Below, in pieces: positions 41,729-51,392 of a stretch of DNA of 64,000 bases. Numbering within the stretch: the first letter of the stretch is position 1; each line of letters starts with the position of its first letter. Under the pieces are notes generated by a model, which made no database searches, was not told the origin of the DNA, and saw nothing but the letters and a program-made list of their open reading frames with translations. The stretch is from positions 1 through 64,000 of the forward strand of contig NZ_FOTK01000028.1 of assembly GCF_900114535.1 (NCBI RefSeq). The letters are read 5' to 3'. The position numbers and the translations under genes were made by a program. Origin of the DNA: Methylobacterium pseudosasicola (GTDB taxonomy: Bacteria; Pseudomonadota; Alphaproteobacteria; Rhizobiales; Beijerinckiaceae).

Positions 41729-43333
41729 TCAGGCGTTGATCCACACGTCGGCGAAATTCGCTGATGGGCCGTCGATCGTGGTCGTGTGGTCCACGAGTCG
41801 CGTGTTCGCGATGGTGAGGTTCGCACCCGTAACCAGGTTGATGTCGGGCAGGTCGGTCGCGACCAGCACCTGGAACTGGCGGAAGAGATCACGGCGCTGG
41901 GCTGGATCCGTCTCGACCGCGGCGGCCTCGAGCAGGCGGTCCACGTCCGGGTTGCTGTAGCCCGAGCCGTTCGAGAAGGGCACACCCGGCTTGAAGTTCT
42001 TCGACCAGTAGAGCCGTTGCACCCCGACGGTCGGGTCGAAGGAATGGCTCATCGCGTTGCTCATGAAGTCGAAGTCGCGATCGGTATAGGTCCGCTTGAA
42101 CCAGCTCGGCACATCCTGTGACCGGAGCGTCACCGCCACGCCGACCTTCGCTAGGGCCTGGCGCGTGTAGGCGCCGAGCTGCTGGTAGGTGTCGCTGTAG
42201 GGCATGTAGTCGTGGAACAGCTTGAAGCGGGTGCCGTCCGCGCCCCGCGGCAGGCCCGCCGCGTCGAGCAGCGCCTCCGCGCGCTTCGGGTCGAAGTCGT
42301 GCCGGGGGATGTCCGGATTGTAGAATTCTCTGAGGGCGGGGCTGATGCTCGCAGGGGCGCTCGTGCTGAAGCCGTAGAAGACGACCCGATTGATGGCCTC
42401 GCGGTCGATCGCATGGGCGACGGCTTGGCGGACCTTGCGGTCCCGGAAGTAGCGGTTGGCGAGGTTGAACTCGAGCCGGTACACGATCGGCTGATAATCG
42501 TACCCCCGCTTCTCCAAAATCAGATTCGGGTTGGCCTGAAGCGCTTCGAGTTGGCCCAGGGGCACCGGTGTGTCCGGCGCAAACAGAGCCTCGCCGGTTT
42601 CGAGCGCGATCGCCCGCGCGGACGCGTCCGCGATGAAGCGGACGATGATCCGGTCAAGGTGGGGCTTGCCTGGGTCCCAGTAATTCGGATTGCGTTCGAA
42701 GAGGATATGGCTGCCCTGCTTCCATTCCTTGAAGACGAAGGGCCCGGTCCCGATCGGCGCGCGCCCATTCGGATTCGCGAGGGGGTCGCCGCTCCCGTAA
42801 AGGTGCTTCGGGACGATCGGCGACTCGGAGGCGGTCAGCGCCGCGAGAAGGTAGGGCGCCGGTCGCGACAGGACGATCTCGACCGTCAGCGGATCCGGCG
42901 TCAGCACCTCGGTCACGGATGCGAAGGTGCTGCGTCCCCGGGGATGGTGCTCCTTAAGCAGCGCGATCGAGTGCGCGACATCGCTCGCGGTGAACGGCTG
43001 GCCGTCATGCCATCTGACATTCTCGCGGAGCGCGAAGCGAGAGCGCAGGCCGTCCGGGCTGACGCTCCATTGCGTCGCGAGCTGCGGCTTCGGACGGAAG
43101 TCGAGGTCGAAGGTGAGCAGCCCCTCCGTCACCTTCGGGCTGACCCGGGTGGTCGGTCCCGCCGTATGAGCCAAGGTCACCAGCACCGGCGGCTCGGGCT
43201 GGATGATCATGGTCAGGGTGCCCCCGCGCCGGGGCGCGAGAGCCCGCGCCGCGCCGGGTATGAGGGCGGCGAAGCTCGCGGTCGCGCCGAGGGCGAGGCC
43301 CCGGCCGAAGCCGCGGCGAGACATCATGATCAT
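41729..43333 (-). CDS. Solute-binding protein, family 5 (DppA/OppA type)
   Basis: 534 residues with a Tat-like signal (SRRGFGRGLALGATASFAAL). The body is closely related to 37482-39095 (GRAPIGTGPFVFKEWKQGSHI, and the box SRPAPYLLAALTASESPIVP). A paralogue pair around the DszC-like and monooxygenase genes. Two in-frame ATGs lie at 43327 and 43324; the exact start is uncertain. No transporter on this strand; probably serves the Dpp-type permease at 47470. Confidence 0.93.
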   Translation of the reverse strand: MIMMSRRGFGRGLALGATASFAALIPGAARALAPRRGGTLTMIIQPEPPVLVTLAHTAGPTTRVSPKVTEGLLTFDLDFRPKPQLATQWSVSPDGLRSRFALRENVRWHDGQPFTASDVAHSIALLKEHHPRGRSTFASVTEVLTPDPLTVEIVLSRPAPYLLAALTASESPIVPKHLYGSGDPLANPNGRAPIGTGPFVFKEWKQGSHILFERNPNYWDPGKPHLDRIIVRFIADASARAIALETGEALFAPDTPVPLGQLEALQANPNLILEKRGYDYQPIVYRLEFNLANRYFRDRKVRQAVAHAIDREAINRVVFYGFSTSAPASISPALREFYNPDIPRHDFDPKRAEALLDAAGLPRGADGTRFKLFHDYMPYSDTYQQLGAYTRQALAKVGVAVTLRSQDVPSWFKRTYTDRDFDFMSNAMSHSFDPTVGVQRLYWSKNFKPGVPFSNGSGYSNPDVDRLLEAAAVETDPAQRRDLFRQFQVLVATDLPDINLVTGANLTIANTRLVDHTTTIDGPSANFADVWINA

Positions 43334-43583
43334 GCGATCGAAGGACGGAGATGCGCCCGATCACACATCGGGCCACACGATCTTAGGAGCCTGAGACCAC
43401 GCGGGACAATTCTCTTCTTTGCCGAGAAAATCGAATGATTGGCTCCAGTTGCGTGTAAATCCAGCAAAAATATTCTTGTTGACTTGGGTTACTGACCTTT
43501 GAATGCTTGGCTTGGTGTTTGCGCTCGAGCCAAGATCTATTGTCCGCCGCAACACCTTTCGCTGCTCGAAAGGAGTTTTGGTC

Positions 43584-43709
43584 ATGCGGCCCGTTTTCTC
43601 GGGTGGTGCCGAAGGCACGCTTACCCGCCCGACGACCCTGAAATTTCGTCCGGCGGCACGCGGGCCGAACGTCGCCGCCATCATCGCTCGGCGTGAGGGG
43701 ATCCGGTGA
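43584..43709 (+). CDS. Basic leader peptide coupled to the MetQ-like gene
   Basis: 41 codons (MRPVFSGGAEGTLTRPT, ending IIARREGIR). AAAGGAG, with eight bases to the ATG, is one of the best ribosome sites in the window. The TGA overlaps the GTG of the next gene (GTGA), so translation of the next gene depends on it. The peptide is basic, has no cysteine and no signal. A possible promoter, TTGACT (43479-43484), lies about 100 bases upstream. It may be a regulatory leader or a real small protein. Confidence 0.55.
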   Translation: MRPVFSGGAEGTLTRPTTLKFRPAARGPNVAAIIARREGIR

Positions 43710-44572
43710 CGGAGCGGTGTCTCAGCGCGGGCCCGCGCCCGGCACGCCGTCATGTCTTGGCAGGACTCTCGGCAGGACTCTCGGCCCTGTTCGCTGCCCC
43801 GATCGCTGCATCCGCGCAGACATCGGCCTCGGCGAGGAAGACGCTGCGCGTCGGCTTCGCTCCCGGACCCTACCTCGACGCGTTCAAGCTCGGCGTCGAG
43901 CCGCAGCTCAAGCAGCAGGGCTACGACATCCGCACCCTGCACTTCAGCACGGGGTTGGAGGTGAATTCCGCCGTTGCCACGAACGAGATCGACGCGAACG
44001 TGATGCAGCACAGCGTCTATCTGAACGCCTACAACGATCGCAACGGCACGGACCTCGCAGGAATCGTGCAGGTCCCGACCCCGCCGATGGGCCTCTACGC
44101 GCGCACGCATAAATCGGCCTCGGAGGTCCGGCCGGGGGCGACGGTGGCCGTGCCCAACGATCCGGTGAACCTGGAGCGGGCGCTGAAGATCCTGCGCGAC
44201 CTCGGGTGGATCGAGCTGAAGCCCGCGGCGAACCCGGTCGACGTGACCGAGCTCGATGTCGTGAAGAACCCGAGCGGGATCAGGCTCACGCTGCTTGAGA
44301 GCGCGCAGGCCCCGCGCGCCCTCGACGACGTCGACTTCGCCGCAATCCAGGGGAACTTCGCGATCGACAGCGGGCTCAAGCTGACCGAGGCGATCGCGCT
44401 CGAGAAGATGACCGCGCCCTATCTCAACGTCGTGGCGGTGAGACGGGGCAACATCGAGTCCCCATGGGCGCGCGACATCGTTGCGGCCTACCGGGCCCCC
44501 TTCTTCCGCGACGCGATCAAGGGCAACCGCAGCTATGACGGCTTCGCGCTGCCCGACTATTTCGCGTCCTGA
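43706..44572 (+). CDS. MetQ/NlpA-family solute-binding protein
   Basis: 288 residues with a signal sequence (HVLAGLSAGLSALFAAPIAA); no lipobox, unlike many MetQ proteins. The body has KTLRVGFAPGPYLDAFK, VNSAVATNEIDANVMQHSVYL, GATVAVPNDPVNLERALKIL and NFAIDSGL, typical of the methionine-binding NlpA family. No MetN or MetI gene is near. Its GTG is coupled to the leader peptide stop. Likely ligand is methionine, its sulfoxide or another sulfur compound. Confidence 0.92.
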   Translation: MTERCLSAGPRPARRHVLAGLSAGLSALFAAPIAASAQTSASARKTLRVGFAPGPYLDAFKLGVEPQLKQQGYDIRTLHFSTGLEVNSAVATNEIDANVMQHSVYLNAYNDRNGTDLAGIVQVPTPPMGLYARTHKSASEVRPGATVAVPNDPVNLERALKILRDLGWIELKPAANPVDVTELDVVKNPSGIRLTLLESAQAPRALDDVDFAAIQGNFAIDSGLKLTEAIALEKMTAPYLNVVAVRRGNIESPWARDIVAAYRAPFFRDAIKGNRSYDGFALPDYFAS

Positions 44573-44757
44573 CGCCGCGGTCTCGATAATCCGCCTGATG
44601 CGGACACAATCGCGATCAGGTCGATCGTTCTGCGATCGGCCGCGACGGCGGAAGAGTGGATCGACTCGGCCTCTTAAATCGAACGAACATTCTATGGACG
44701 AGGAAAGCTTTTCTTTGTCTTATTCGACGGATTGAATCCCGGCCCGGCCTCAGCCCC

Positions 44758-46095
44758 ATGTCGCGCAGACACTTGCATCTGAACGTGAACATCCTGCATG
44801 CCGGCTTCTTCGCGTCGGCGTGGCGGTTGCCGGAGAGCCGGCCGGGCGCCTTCACCGAGATCGCGCATTACGTGAAAACGGCGCAGATCGCGGAGCGCGG
44901 CAAGCTTGATGCGGTCTTCCTGGCCGATACGCCGTCGCTCGCCGAACGCCCGGACCTGCGGTCGTTCCTCTCCCTCGAACCGACGATCGTGCTCGCGTCC
45001 ATCGCGGCGGCCACCGAGCATATCGGGCTGATCGCGACGGCCTCGACGACCTACAACGAACCCTACAACGTGGCCCGCCGCTTCGCGACGCTGGACCATG
45101 CCAGCGGCGGCCGGGCGGGCTGGAACGTCGTCACCACGGCCGACGCCCAGGCCTCCGCCAATTTCGGCCTGGAGGCGGTGCCCGATCACGCCACGCGCTA
45201 CGCCCGAGCCCAGGAATTCACCGAGATCGTGCGGCTCCTCTGGGACAGCTGGGACGACGACGCGCTCGTCGGCGACAAGGCGGCCGCCCGCCTGATCGAT
45301 CCGGCGCGTCTCCATGCCATCGACTATCACGGGCGGCACCTGTCGGTCGCCGGCCCGCTCAACCTGCCGCGCTCGCCGCAGGGGCGGCCGGTCCTCGTTC
45401 AGGCGGGCGGATCGGATGACGGGCGCGACCTCGCGGCGCGCTTCGCCGAGGTCGTGTTCAGCGTCGGCCAAACGCCGGAGGAGTCCCGCGCCTACGCGGA
45501 CGATCTGCGACGCCGCGCGGCCCGGTACGGAAGAGGGCCGGACACGCTGGTCGTCCTGCCGGGCCTTGCCACGGTGATCGGCTCGACGGAGGCCGAGGCG
45601 AAGCGGCGCCGGGAGGAACTGACCGACCTCATCCCCGTCGCCTACGGCCTGTCCCGCCTCGGCGCGACGCTCGGTGTCGACCTGACGCAATACGACCTGG
45701 ATGCGCCGCTGCCGGAGATCGCGATCCCGGCGAATGGCAGCACGACCTTCGCCCAGGCGATCCTCGCGCATGCGCGGCGTGACGGCCTGACCCTGCGCCA
45801 GCTCATCCTCTCGCTCGGCGGCGGCACGGGCCACCGCATCGTCGTGGGCACGCCCGAGCAGATCGCCGACGATATCGAGCACTGGTTCCGCGCCGGCGCG
45901 GCGGACGGCTTCAACCTGATGCCGGACGTGCTCCCGACCGGCCTCGAGACCTTCGTCGACACCGTGGTGCCGATCCTGCAGCAGCGCGGTCTGTTCCGCC
46001 GCGCCTACGACGGCGTCACCCTGCGCGACCATCTCGGCCTCGATCGGCCCGCAAGCCACTTCGCGGCGGACGCGCCGCAGCGCCTGTCCGCCTGA
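44758..46095 (+). CDS. Luciferase-like FMNH2-dependent monooxygenase, NtaA family
   Basis: 445 residues from ATG 44758. Family segments include LDAVFLADTPSLAERPDL, HIGLIATASTTYNEPY, RFATLDHASGGRAGWNVVTT and IDYHGRHLSVAGPLNLPRS. Closely related to the next gene (46114). 18 bases separate them, so they are a tandem pair in one operon with the Dpp-type transporter downstream. Needs reduced FMN from elsewhere. The substrate pair may be two steps of one pathway or two different compounds. Confidence 0.92.
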   Translation: MSRRHLHLNVNILHAGFFASAWRLPESRPGAFTEIAHYVKTAQIAERGKLDAVFLADTPSLAERPDLRSFLSLEPTIVLASIAAATEHIGLIATASTTYNEPYNVARRFATLDHASGGRAGWNVVTTADAQASANFGLEAVPDHATRYARAQEFTEIVRLLWDSWDDDALVGDKAAARLIDPARLHAIDYHGRHLSVAGPLNLPRSPQGRPVLVQAGGSDDGRDLAARFAEVVFSVGQTPEESRAYADDLRRRAARYGRGPDTLVVLPGLATVIGSTEAEAKRRREELTDLIPVAYGLSRLGATLGVDLTQYDLDAPLPEIAIPANGSTTFAQAILAHARRDGLTLRQLILSLGGGTGHRIVVGTPEQIADDIEHWFRAGAADGFNLMPDVLPTGLETFVDTVVPILQQRGLFRRAYDGVTLRDHLGLDRPASHFAADAPQRLSA

Positions 46096-46113
46096 CCCAG
46101 CCGAGGATCCCGC

Positions 46114-47454
46114 ATGCCGCAGCGGCAGCTCTCCCTCAACGTCTTCGTCTTTCCGGGCGGCCATCACGAGGCGGCGTGGCGTCATCCGGATTCGGACCCG
46201 ACCCGCGCCCTCGATATCGGCTTCTACCAAGATCTCGCGCGCAAGGCGGAGGCCGCCAAGTTCGACGCCGTCTTCTTCGCGGACGGTCCGGCGCTCGCCG
46301 ACAACATCCGCTACGCCGCGCGCTTCCGCCTCGAGCCGCTGACCTGGCTGTCCGCGCTGGGCGCGGTGACGGAGCGCATCGGCCTGATCGGAACGGCCTC
46401 CACCACCTACTACGAGCCCTACAACCTCGCCCGGCTGTTCGCCTCCCTCGACCATCTCAGCCACGGCCGCGCCGGCTGGAACATCGTCACCACCTCGGCG
46501 GCCCAGGCGGCGCAGAATTTCGGGCTGGGCGAGCACCCGCCGCACGGCGACCGCTACGAGCGGGCGCGCGAGTTCGTGGAGGTCGTCGGCAAGCTCTGGG
46601 ACAGCTGGGCGGACGACGCGGTGCTGGCGGATGCGGCATCCGGGATCTACGCGGACACGACGCGCATCCATCCGATCGACCATGCCGGCCGGCACTTCCG
46701 GGTGCGCGGCCCCCTGAACATCCCGCGCACGCCGCAGGGCCGCCCCGTCTACGTCCAGGCCGGCGCGTCGGATGACGGCCGCTTCTTCGCCGCGCAATAC
46801 GCCGAGGCGATCTTCACGGCGCATCAGACATTTGCCAGTGCGCAGGTCTTCTACGCCGACATCAAGGACCGGGTCGCCGCCCTCGGGCGCCGCCCGGAGC
46901 ACGTGAAGATCCTGCCGGGGATCAGCCCGTTCATCGGCAGCACGCAGCGGGAGGCGAAGGCGCTGGAAGCGGAGTTCAACGCGCTGATCCAGCCGGAATA
47001 CTCGTTGACCCAATTGCGCAACATGACCGGTCTCGACCTCGCCGGCCACGACCTCGACGCGCCCTTCCCGCGCCACCTCATCGACACGGACACACGCTTC
47101 GGCGTGGCGAGCCGCTTCAAGCTGATCGTGGACATCCTCGACCGGGAGAAGCCGACCCTGCGGCAGCTCATCCAGCGGCTCGCCGGCGCGCGAGGCCACT
47201 ACGTCTTCGTCGGGACGCCGGAACAGGTCGCCGACGAGATCGAGCATTGGTTCGTGAACGGCGCCGCCGACGGCTTCAACGTCATGCCGCCCTCACTGAC
47301 GGGCGGTCTCGACGCGTTCATCGATCACGTGCTGCCGATCCTGCGCCGCCGCGGCCTGTTCCGTACGGACTATGTCGGGCGCACGCTGCGCGACCATTAC
47401 GGCCTGCCGCGCCCGGAGGTGCCGTCTCCCGCGGAGGTGCGCGCGAGCGCCTGA
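46114..47454 (+). CDS. Luciferase-like FMNH2-dependent monooxygenase, NtaA family
   Basis: 446 residues. Key segments: LNVFVFPGGHHEAAWRHPDS, RIGLIGTASTTYYEPYNLA, LDHLSHGRAGWNIVTT, IDHAGRHFRVRGPLNIPR and HVKILPGISPFIGST. GAGGA precedes the ATG. It is followed 15 bases later by the Dpp-type permease, so uptake and oxidation are made together. Related to 44758 and more distantly to 32085 and 39092. Confidence 0.93.
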   Translation: MPQRQLSLNVFVFPGGHHEAAWRHPDSDPTRALDIGFYQDLARKAEAAKFDAVFFADGPALADNIRYAARFRLEPLTWLSALGAVTERIGLIGTASTTYYEPYNLARLFASLDHLSHGRAGWNIVTTSAAQAAQNFGLGEHPPHGDRYERAREFVEVVGKLWDSWADDAVLADAASGIYADTTRIHPIDHAGRHFRVRGPLNIPRTPQGRPVYVQAGASDDGRFFAAQYAEAIFTAHQTFASAQVFYADIKDRVAALGRRPEHVKILPGISPFIGSTQREAKALEAEFNALIQPEYSLTQLRNMTGLDLAGHDLDAPFPRHLIDTDTRFGVASRFKLIVDILDREKPTLRQLIQRLAGARGHYVFVGTPEQVADEIEHWFVNGAADGFNVMPPSLTGGLDAFIDHVLPILRRRGLFRTDYVGRTLRDHYGLPRPEVPSPAEVRASA

Positions 47455-47469
47455 GCCGAGCCCCTGGCC

Positions 47470-48456
47470 ATGCCCGACGCTCCGCGCCTCGCCCGCGTCC
47501 TCGTTGGCGCATTGGCGCATGCCGTTCCCACCGTGATCGGCATCGTCATCCTCGATTTCTTCCTGCTGCGGCTCGCGCCCGGCGACGCGGCCGACGTGCT
47601 GGCGGGCGAGTCCGGCGCCGCGACGGAAGAGACCGTGGCGGCGCTTCGCAGCCGCTTCGGCCTGGACCTTCCGGTCCTCGACCAGTTGCTCGCCTACCTC
47701 GGCAACCTCACCCATCTCAGCCTCGGCTTCTCCCCGCGCTACAACATGCCGGTCAGCGACCTGATCATGCAGCGGCTGCCGGGAACCCTGGTGCTGATGC
47801 TCGTGGCGCTCGTTTTCGCCCTCGCCCTGGGCATCCTCCTCGGCGTGGTCATGGCGAATTTCGCGGGCGGCTGGCCGGATCGCCTGCTCTCGGTCGTCGC
47901 CCTCCTGTTCTACTCGATCCCGAGTTTCTGGATCGGGCTCATGCTGATCGTGCTGTTCTCGGTGAAGCTCGGCTGGCTGCCGAGCGGCGGCGCGGAGACG
48001 ATCGGCTCGGACCTGACGGGCGTCGCCCACCTCCTCGACCGCGCCCGCTTCATGGTGCTTCCCGGTCTTTCGCTGTCCCTGTTCTACGTGGCGATCTACG
48101 GGCGGCTCGTGCGGGCCTCGATGCTGGAGGTGACCGCGCAGGACTACATCCGTACGGCCGCCGCCAAGGGCCTATCGCCGGTCGCCATCACCGTGCGGCA
48201 CGCGCTGCGCAACGCGCTTCTGCCCGTCACAACCGTCGCAGGTGTCCATCTCGGCGGGCTGATGGGCGGTGCCGTCGTGGTCGAGACGGTCTATAGCTGG
48301 CCGGGCTTGGGGCGGCTCGCCTTCGAAGCTGTCATGGCGCGCGACTTCAGCGTGCTGCTCGGCGTGATGTTGCTCTCCGCCGCCCTCGTCATCGTCGCCA
48401 ACGTTCTGATCGACCTGATCCAGGCTTGGCTCGACCCCCGCATCGAGGTGGCGTGA
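47470..48456 (+). CDS. Peptide/nickel-type ABC permease, DppB-like
   Basis: 328 residues with six membrane helices, N-terminal helix VPTVIGIVILDFFLLRLAPGD and the EAA-type loop DYIRTAAAKGLSPVAITVRHALRNAL. Stop overlaps the start of the DppC-like gene (TGATG). Partner of DppC, DppD and DppF genes that follow. Its binding proteins are likely those at 37482 and 41729. Confidence 0.94.
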   Translation: MPDAPRLARVLVGALAHAVPTVIGIVILDFFLLRLAPGDAADVLAGESGAATEETVAALRSRFGLDLPVLDQLLAYLGNLTHLSLGFSPRYNMPVSDLIMQRLPGTLVLMLVALVFALALGILLGVVMANFAGGWPDRLLSVVALLFYSIPSFWIGLMLIVLFSVKLGWLPSGGAETIGSDLTGVAHLLDRARFMVLPGLSLSLFYVAIYGRLVRASMLEVTAQDYIRTAAAKGLSPVAITVRHALRNALLPVTTVAGVHLGGLMGGAVVVETVYSWPGLGRLAFEAVMARDFSVLLGVMLLSAALVIVANVLIDLIQAWLDPRIEVA

Positions 48457-49439
48457 TGAGCCGATCCGCGAGCGGCGCCCCGGCCCCGGCAGACACCGTG
48501 CGAATCCGGTTCCAGGCTGCAGCCTCTCGCAAGGTCGCGCCTGCACACGATCCCGTCGACCAAGCGCGCGCCCGGCCGGCATGGCCGATCCCGCGCGGCG
48601 GACGCGCCCGGCGCACGCTCACGCGAAATCCTGCCGCGCTCACCGGCCTTGCCTTCCTCTGCGCCATCCTCGCCACGGCGTGCCTCGCCCCGGTTCTCTA
48701 CCCGGACGATCCGCTGGGCATGGTGGGGCGTCCGCTGATCTGGCCCGGACAGGACGCGGAATTCCCCCTCGGCACCGACTCGCTCGGCCGCGATGTTGCA
48801 GCCGGCCTCGTTCACGGGGCGCGTGTCTCCCTCCTGGTCGGCATCGCCGCAACGGTGGTCGGTCTCGCGCTCGGGCTCGCCGTCGGGGCGCCGGCCGGCT
48901 ATTTCGGCGGCTGGATCGACCGGGTGCTCGTCCGGCTGATCGAGATTTTTCAGGCCGTGCCGGCCTTCATCCTGCTTGTGGTCGTCGTGGCCATCGCACA
49001 GCCCTCGGTGACGACGATCACGATCGCGATCGGTCTCGTCACCTGGCCCACCATCGCCCGCCTCGTGCGGGCCGAGTTCCGCGCCATCCGCGAGAAGGAG
49101 TTCGTGATGGCGGCCCGCAGTGTCGGCTACGGCCACCTGCGCATCATCCTGCGCGAGATCCTGCCGAACGCCCTGCCGCCGATCATCGTCACGGCATCCG
49201 TGATGGTCGCGTCGGCGATCCTGATGGAGAGTGCGCTCGCCTTCATGGGCCTGGGCGATCCGAACGTGGTGAGTTGGGGCTCGATGATCGGGGCAGGCCG
49301 TGAGCATCTGCGCACGGCCTGGTACCTCACGGCCCTGCCGGGCGTCGTCATCGTCTTCACCGTGCTCGCCCTGAATCTGTTGGGCGACGGCCTGAACGAC
49401 GCCCTGAACCCCCGGATCGCGGCCGAGCGCCGGATATGA
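48456..49439 (+). CDS. Peptide/nickel-type ABC permease, DppC-like
   Basis: 327 residues. N-terminal polar extension of about 55 residues, then five to six helices; the DppC marker LGTDSLGRDVAAGLVHGARVSLLVG is present, as is the EAA-type loop FVMAARSVGYGHLRIILREILPNALP. Overlaps the upstream and downstream genes by one and four bases. Confidence 0.94.
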   Translation: MSRSASGAPAPADTVRIRFQAAASRKVAPAHDPVDQARARPAWPIPRGGRARRTLTRNPAALTGLAFLCAILATACLAPVLYPDDPLGMVGRPLIWPGQDAEFPLGTDSLGRDVAAGLVHGARVSLLVGIAATVVGLALGLAVGAPAGYFGGWIDRVLVRLIEIFQAVPAFILLVVVVAIAQPSVTTITIAIGLVTWPTIARLVRAEFRAIREKEFVMAARSVGYGHLRIILREILPNALPPIIVTASVMVASAILMESALAFMGLGDPNVVSWGSMIGAGREHLRTAWYLTALPGVVIVFTVLALNLLGDGLNDALNPRIAAERRI

Positions 49440-50431
49440 CGGTGCTGCTCGACGTCCGCGACCTCTCGATCAGCTTCCCGAATGCGCGCCCCGTCCAGGA
49501 GCTGTCCTTCACGATCGAGGAGGGCGAGACCCTCGCGATCGTCGGGGAATCGGGCTCGGGCAAATCCCTGACCGCGCTCGCATTGCTGCGCCTGTTGCCG
49601 CGCACCGCGCAGATGTCGGCAGGGCGTGTCCGCTTCGCCGGGCGCGACCTCCTCGCCCTGTCCGAGCGAGAGTTCCGAAAGCTGCGCGGTCGTGACCTCG
49701 CGATGATCTTTCAGGAGCCCATGACCGCGCTCAACCCCGTTCTCCCGATCGGGGCTCAGGTCGCGGAGGTGCTGCGCCTGCATCTCGGCCTGTCGCGTAA
49801 AGCCGCTGCGCGCCGCGCCGTCGAGGTCCTCGACCTCGTGCGGATCCCGGACCCGGCGCGGCGCGCGACGGCCTACCCGCATCAGCTCTCCGGCGGTCAG
49901 CGCCAGCGCGTGATGATCGCCATCGCGGTCGCCGCGCATCCGAGCCTGCTTGTCGCCGACGAGCCGACGACGGCGCTCGACGTCACCATCCAGGCGCAGA
50001 TCCTCGATCTCCTCGCGCAACTTCGGCGCGACCTGTCGATGGCGCTTCTCCTGATCACGCACGATCTCGGCGTGGTGGCCGAGTGGGCCGACCGCGTGAT
50101 CGCCCTCTATGCCGGCCGCAAGGTCGAGGAGGCCCGGCCCGAACAGCTCCTCGGGACGCCCCGCCATCCCTACACGCAGGGGCTCATGGCGGCCTCGCCG
50201 CGCCAGCGGGTCGGATACCACTACACGGACGGTCCCCTGATCGAGATTCCCGGCCATATCGGCTCGGCCGCCGGGGAGGCCGGCTGCCCGTTCGCGCCAC
50301 GCTGCGGCTTCACCGAACCCTCCTGTCGCACGTCCATGCCGCCCCTGCTCGCTCGGGAGGAGGGCCGCCTCGTCGCCTGCCCGGTGACGGCGGCTCGCGA
50401 GATCTCCCATGGCCACGCTGTCGGTCTCTGA
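49436..50431 (+). CDS. Peptide/nickel-type ABC ATPase, DppD-like
   Basis: 331 residues. Walker A GESGSGKS, Q-loop FQEPMTALNP, signature LSGGQRQR, Walker B LLVADEPTTALD, and the C-terminal OppD/DppD zinc/oligopeptide domain (CPFAPRCGFTEPSC). ATGA overlap with DppC; ends 23 bases inside the next gene. Confidence 0.94.
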   Translation: MTVLLDVRDLSISFPNARPVQELSFTIEEGETLAIVGESGSGKSLTALALLRLLPRTAQMSAGRVRFAGRDLLALSEREFRKLRGRDLAMIFQEPMTALNPVLPIGAQVAEVLRLHLGLSRKAAARRAVEVLDLVRIPDPARRATAYPHQLSGGQRQRVMIAIAVAAHPSLLVADEPTTALDVTIQAQILDLLAQLRRDLSMALLLITHDLGVVAEWADRVIALYAGRKVEEARPEQLLGTPRHPYTQGLMAASPRQRVGYHYTDGPLIEIPGHIGSAAGEAGCPFAPRCGFTEPSCRTSMPPLLAREEGRLVACPVTAAREISHGHAVGL

Positions 50432-51347
50432 CCTCCACACCCATTACCGGCAGCGGGGTGCCACGCTCAGGGCCGTCGATGGTGTCTCCTTCACGGTCGA
50501 AGCCGGCGAGACCGTGGGGCTCGTTGGTGAATCGGGCTGCGGGAAGTCGACGCTGGGCAAGTCCCTGCTGCGGCTGATCGAGCCCACCTCCGGCCGTATC
50601 GAGATCGACGGGACGGACATGGGTCGGCTCCTGCCCAAGGCGCTCGCGCCGATCCGGCGCCGGCTCCAGATGGTTTTCCAGGACCCCTTCGGATCGTTGA
50701 ACCCACGCCACACGGTCGGCGAGATCCTGACCGGCCCCCTCCAGGTCCACGGGCTGCGGGACCGCAGGGCGCGGCAGCAGCGGGCAATCGCGATGCTGGA
50801 CCGCGTCGGGCTGCCGGCGGCCTCTCTGACGCGCTATCCGCATGAATTCTCGGGCGGGCAGCGCCAGCGGCTCGGCATCGCCCGCGCGCTCATCCTCGAG
50901 CCGGACATCATCGTCTGCGACGAACCGGTCTCGGCGCTCGACCTGTCGATCCAGGCGCAGATCCTGAACCTGCTCGGCGCGGCGAAGGCCGAACTCGGCT
51001 TGTCCTACCTCTTCATCTCGCACGACCTCTCGGTGGTGCGCTACGTCGCCGACCGGATCCTCGTCATGTATCTCGGTCGCATCGTCGAGACCGGCACGCA
51101 TCAGAGCCTCTGGGCGCAGCCGCGCCATCCCTACACGCGCGCCCTGATCGATGCCGTCCCGGGCGCCGGACAGGGGACGGGACGGGCGCATCTCGGCGGC
51201 GAGTTGCCGAGCGCCCGTCAACGGCCGGCCGGATGCCGGTTCCACGCCCGCTGCCCGCTGGCGACCGAGCAATGTGAACGCGAAGAGCCGACGCTGCGAA
51301 GCTTCGCGCCGGACAGCGCCGTCGCCTGCCACCACGCCGAACTCTGA
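50409..51347 (+). CDS. Peptide/nickel-type ABC ATPase, DppF-like
   Basis: 312 residues. Walker A GESGCGKST, Q-loop FQDPFGSLNPRHTV, signature FSGGQRQR, Walker B IIVCDEPVSALD, C-terminal domain with CRFHARCPLATEQC. Overlaps the DppD gene by 23 bases. Completes an ABC set with permeases at 47470 and 48456. Confidence 0.94.
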   Translation: MATLSVSDLHTHYRQRGATLRAVDGVSFTVEAGETVGLVGESGCGKSTLGKSLLRLIEPTSGRIEIDGTDMGRLLPKALAPIRRRLQMVFQDPFGSLNPRHTVGEILTGPLQVHGLRDRRARQQRAIAMLDRVGLPAASLTRYPHEFSGGQRQRLGIARALILEPDIIVCDEPVSALDLSIQAQILNLLGAAKAELGLSYLFISHDLSVVRYVADRILVMYLGRIVETGTHQSLWAQPRHPYTRALIDAVPGAGQGTGRAHLGGELPSARQRPAGCRFHARCPLATEQCEREEPTLRSFAPDSAVACHHAEL

Positions 51348-51392
51348 CCCAGATTATTCGGGGCGGTCCGAGAACGACCAGAGCGCGCGTTG

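Noticed and set aside
44692..47247. An 851-codon open frame on the minus strand
   Set aside because: It is antisense to two clear monooxygenase genes; arginine- and glutamate-rich composition and no family match show it is a high-GC shadow frame.
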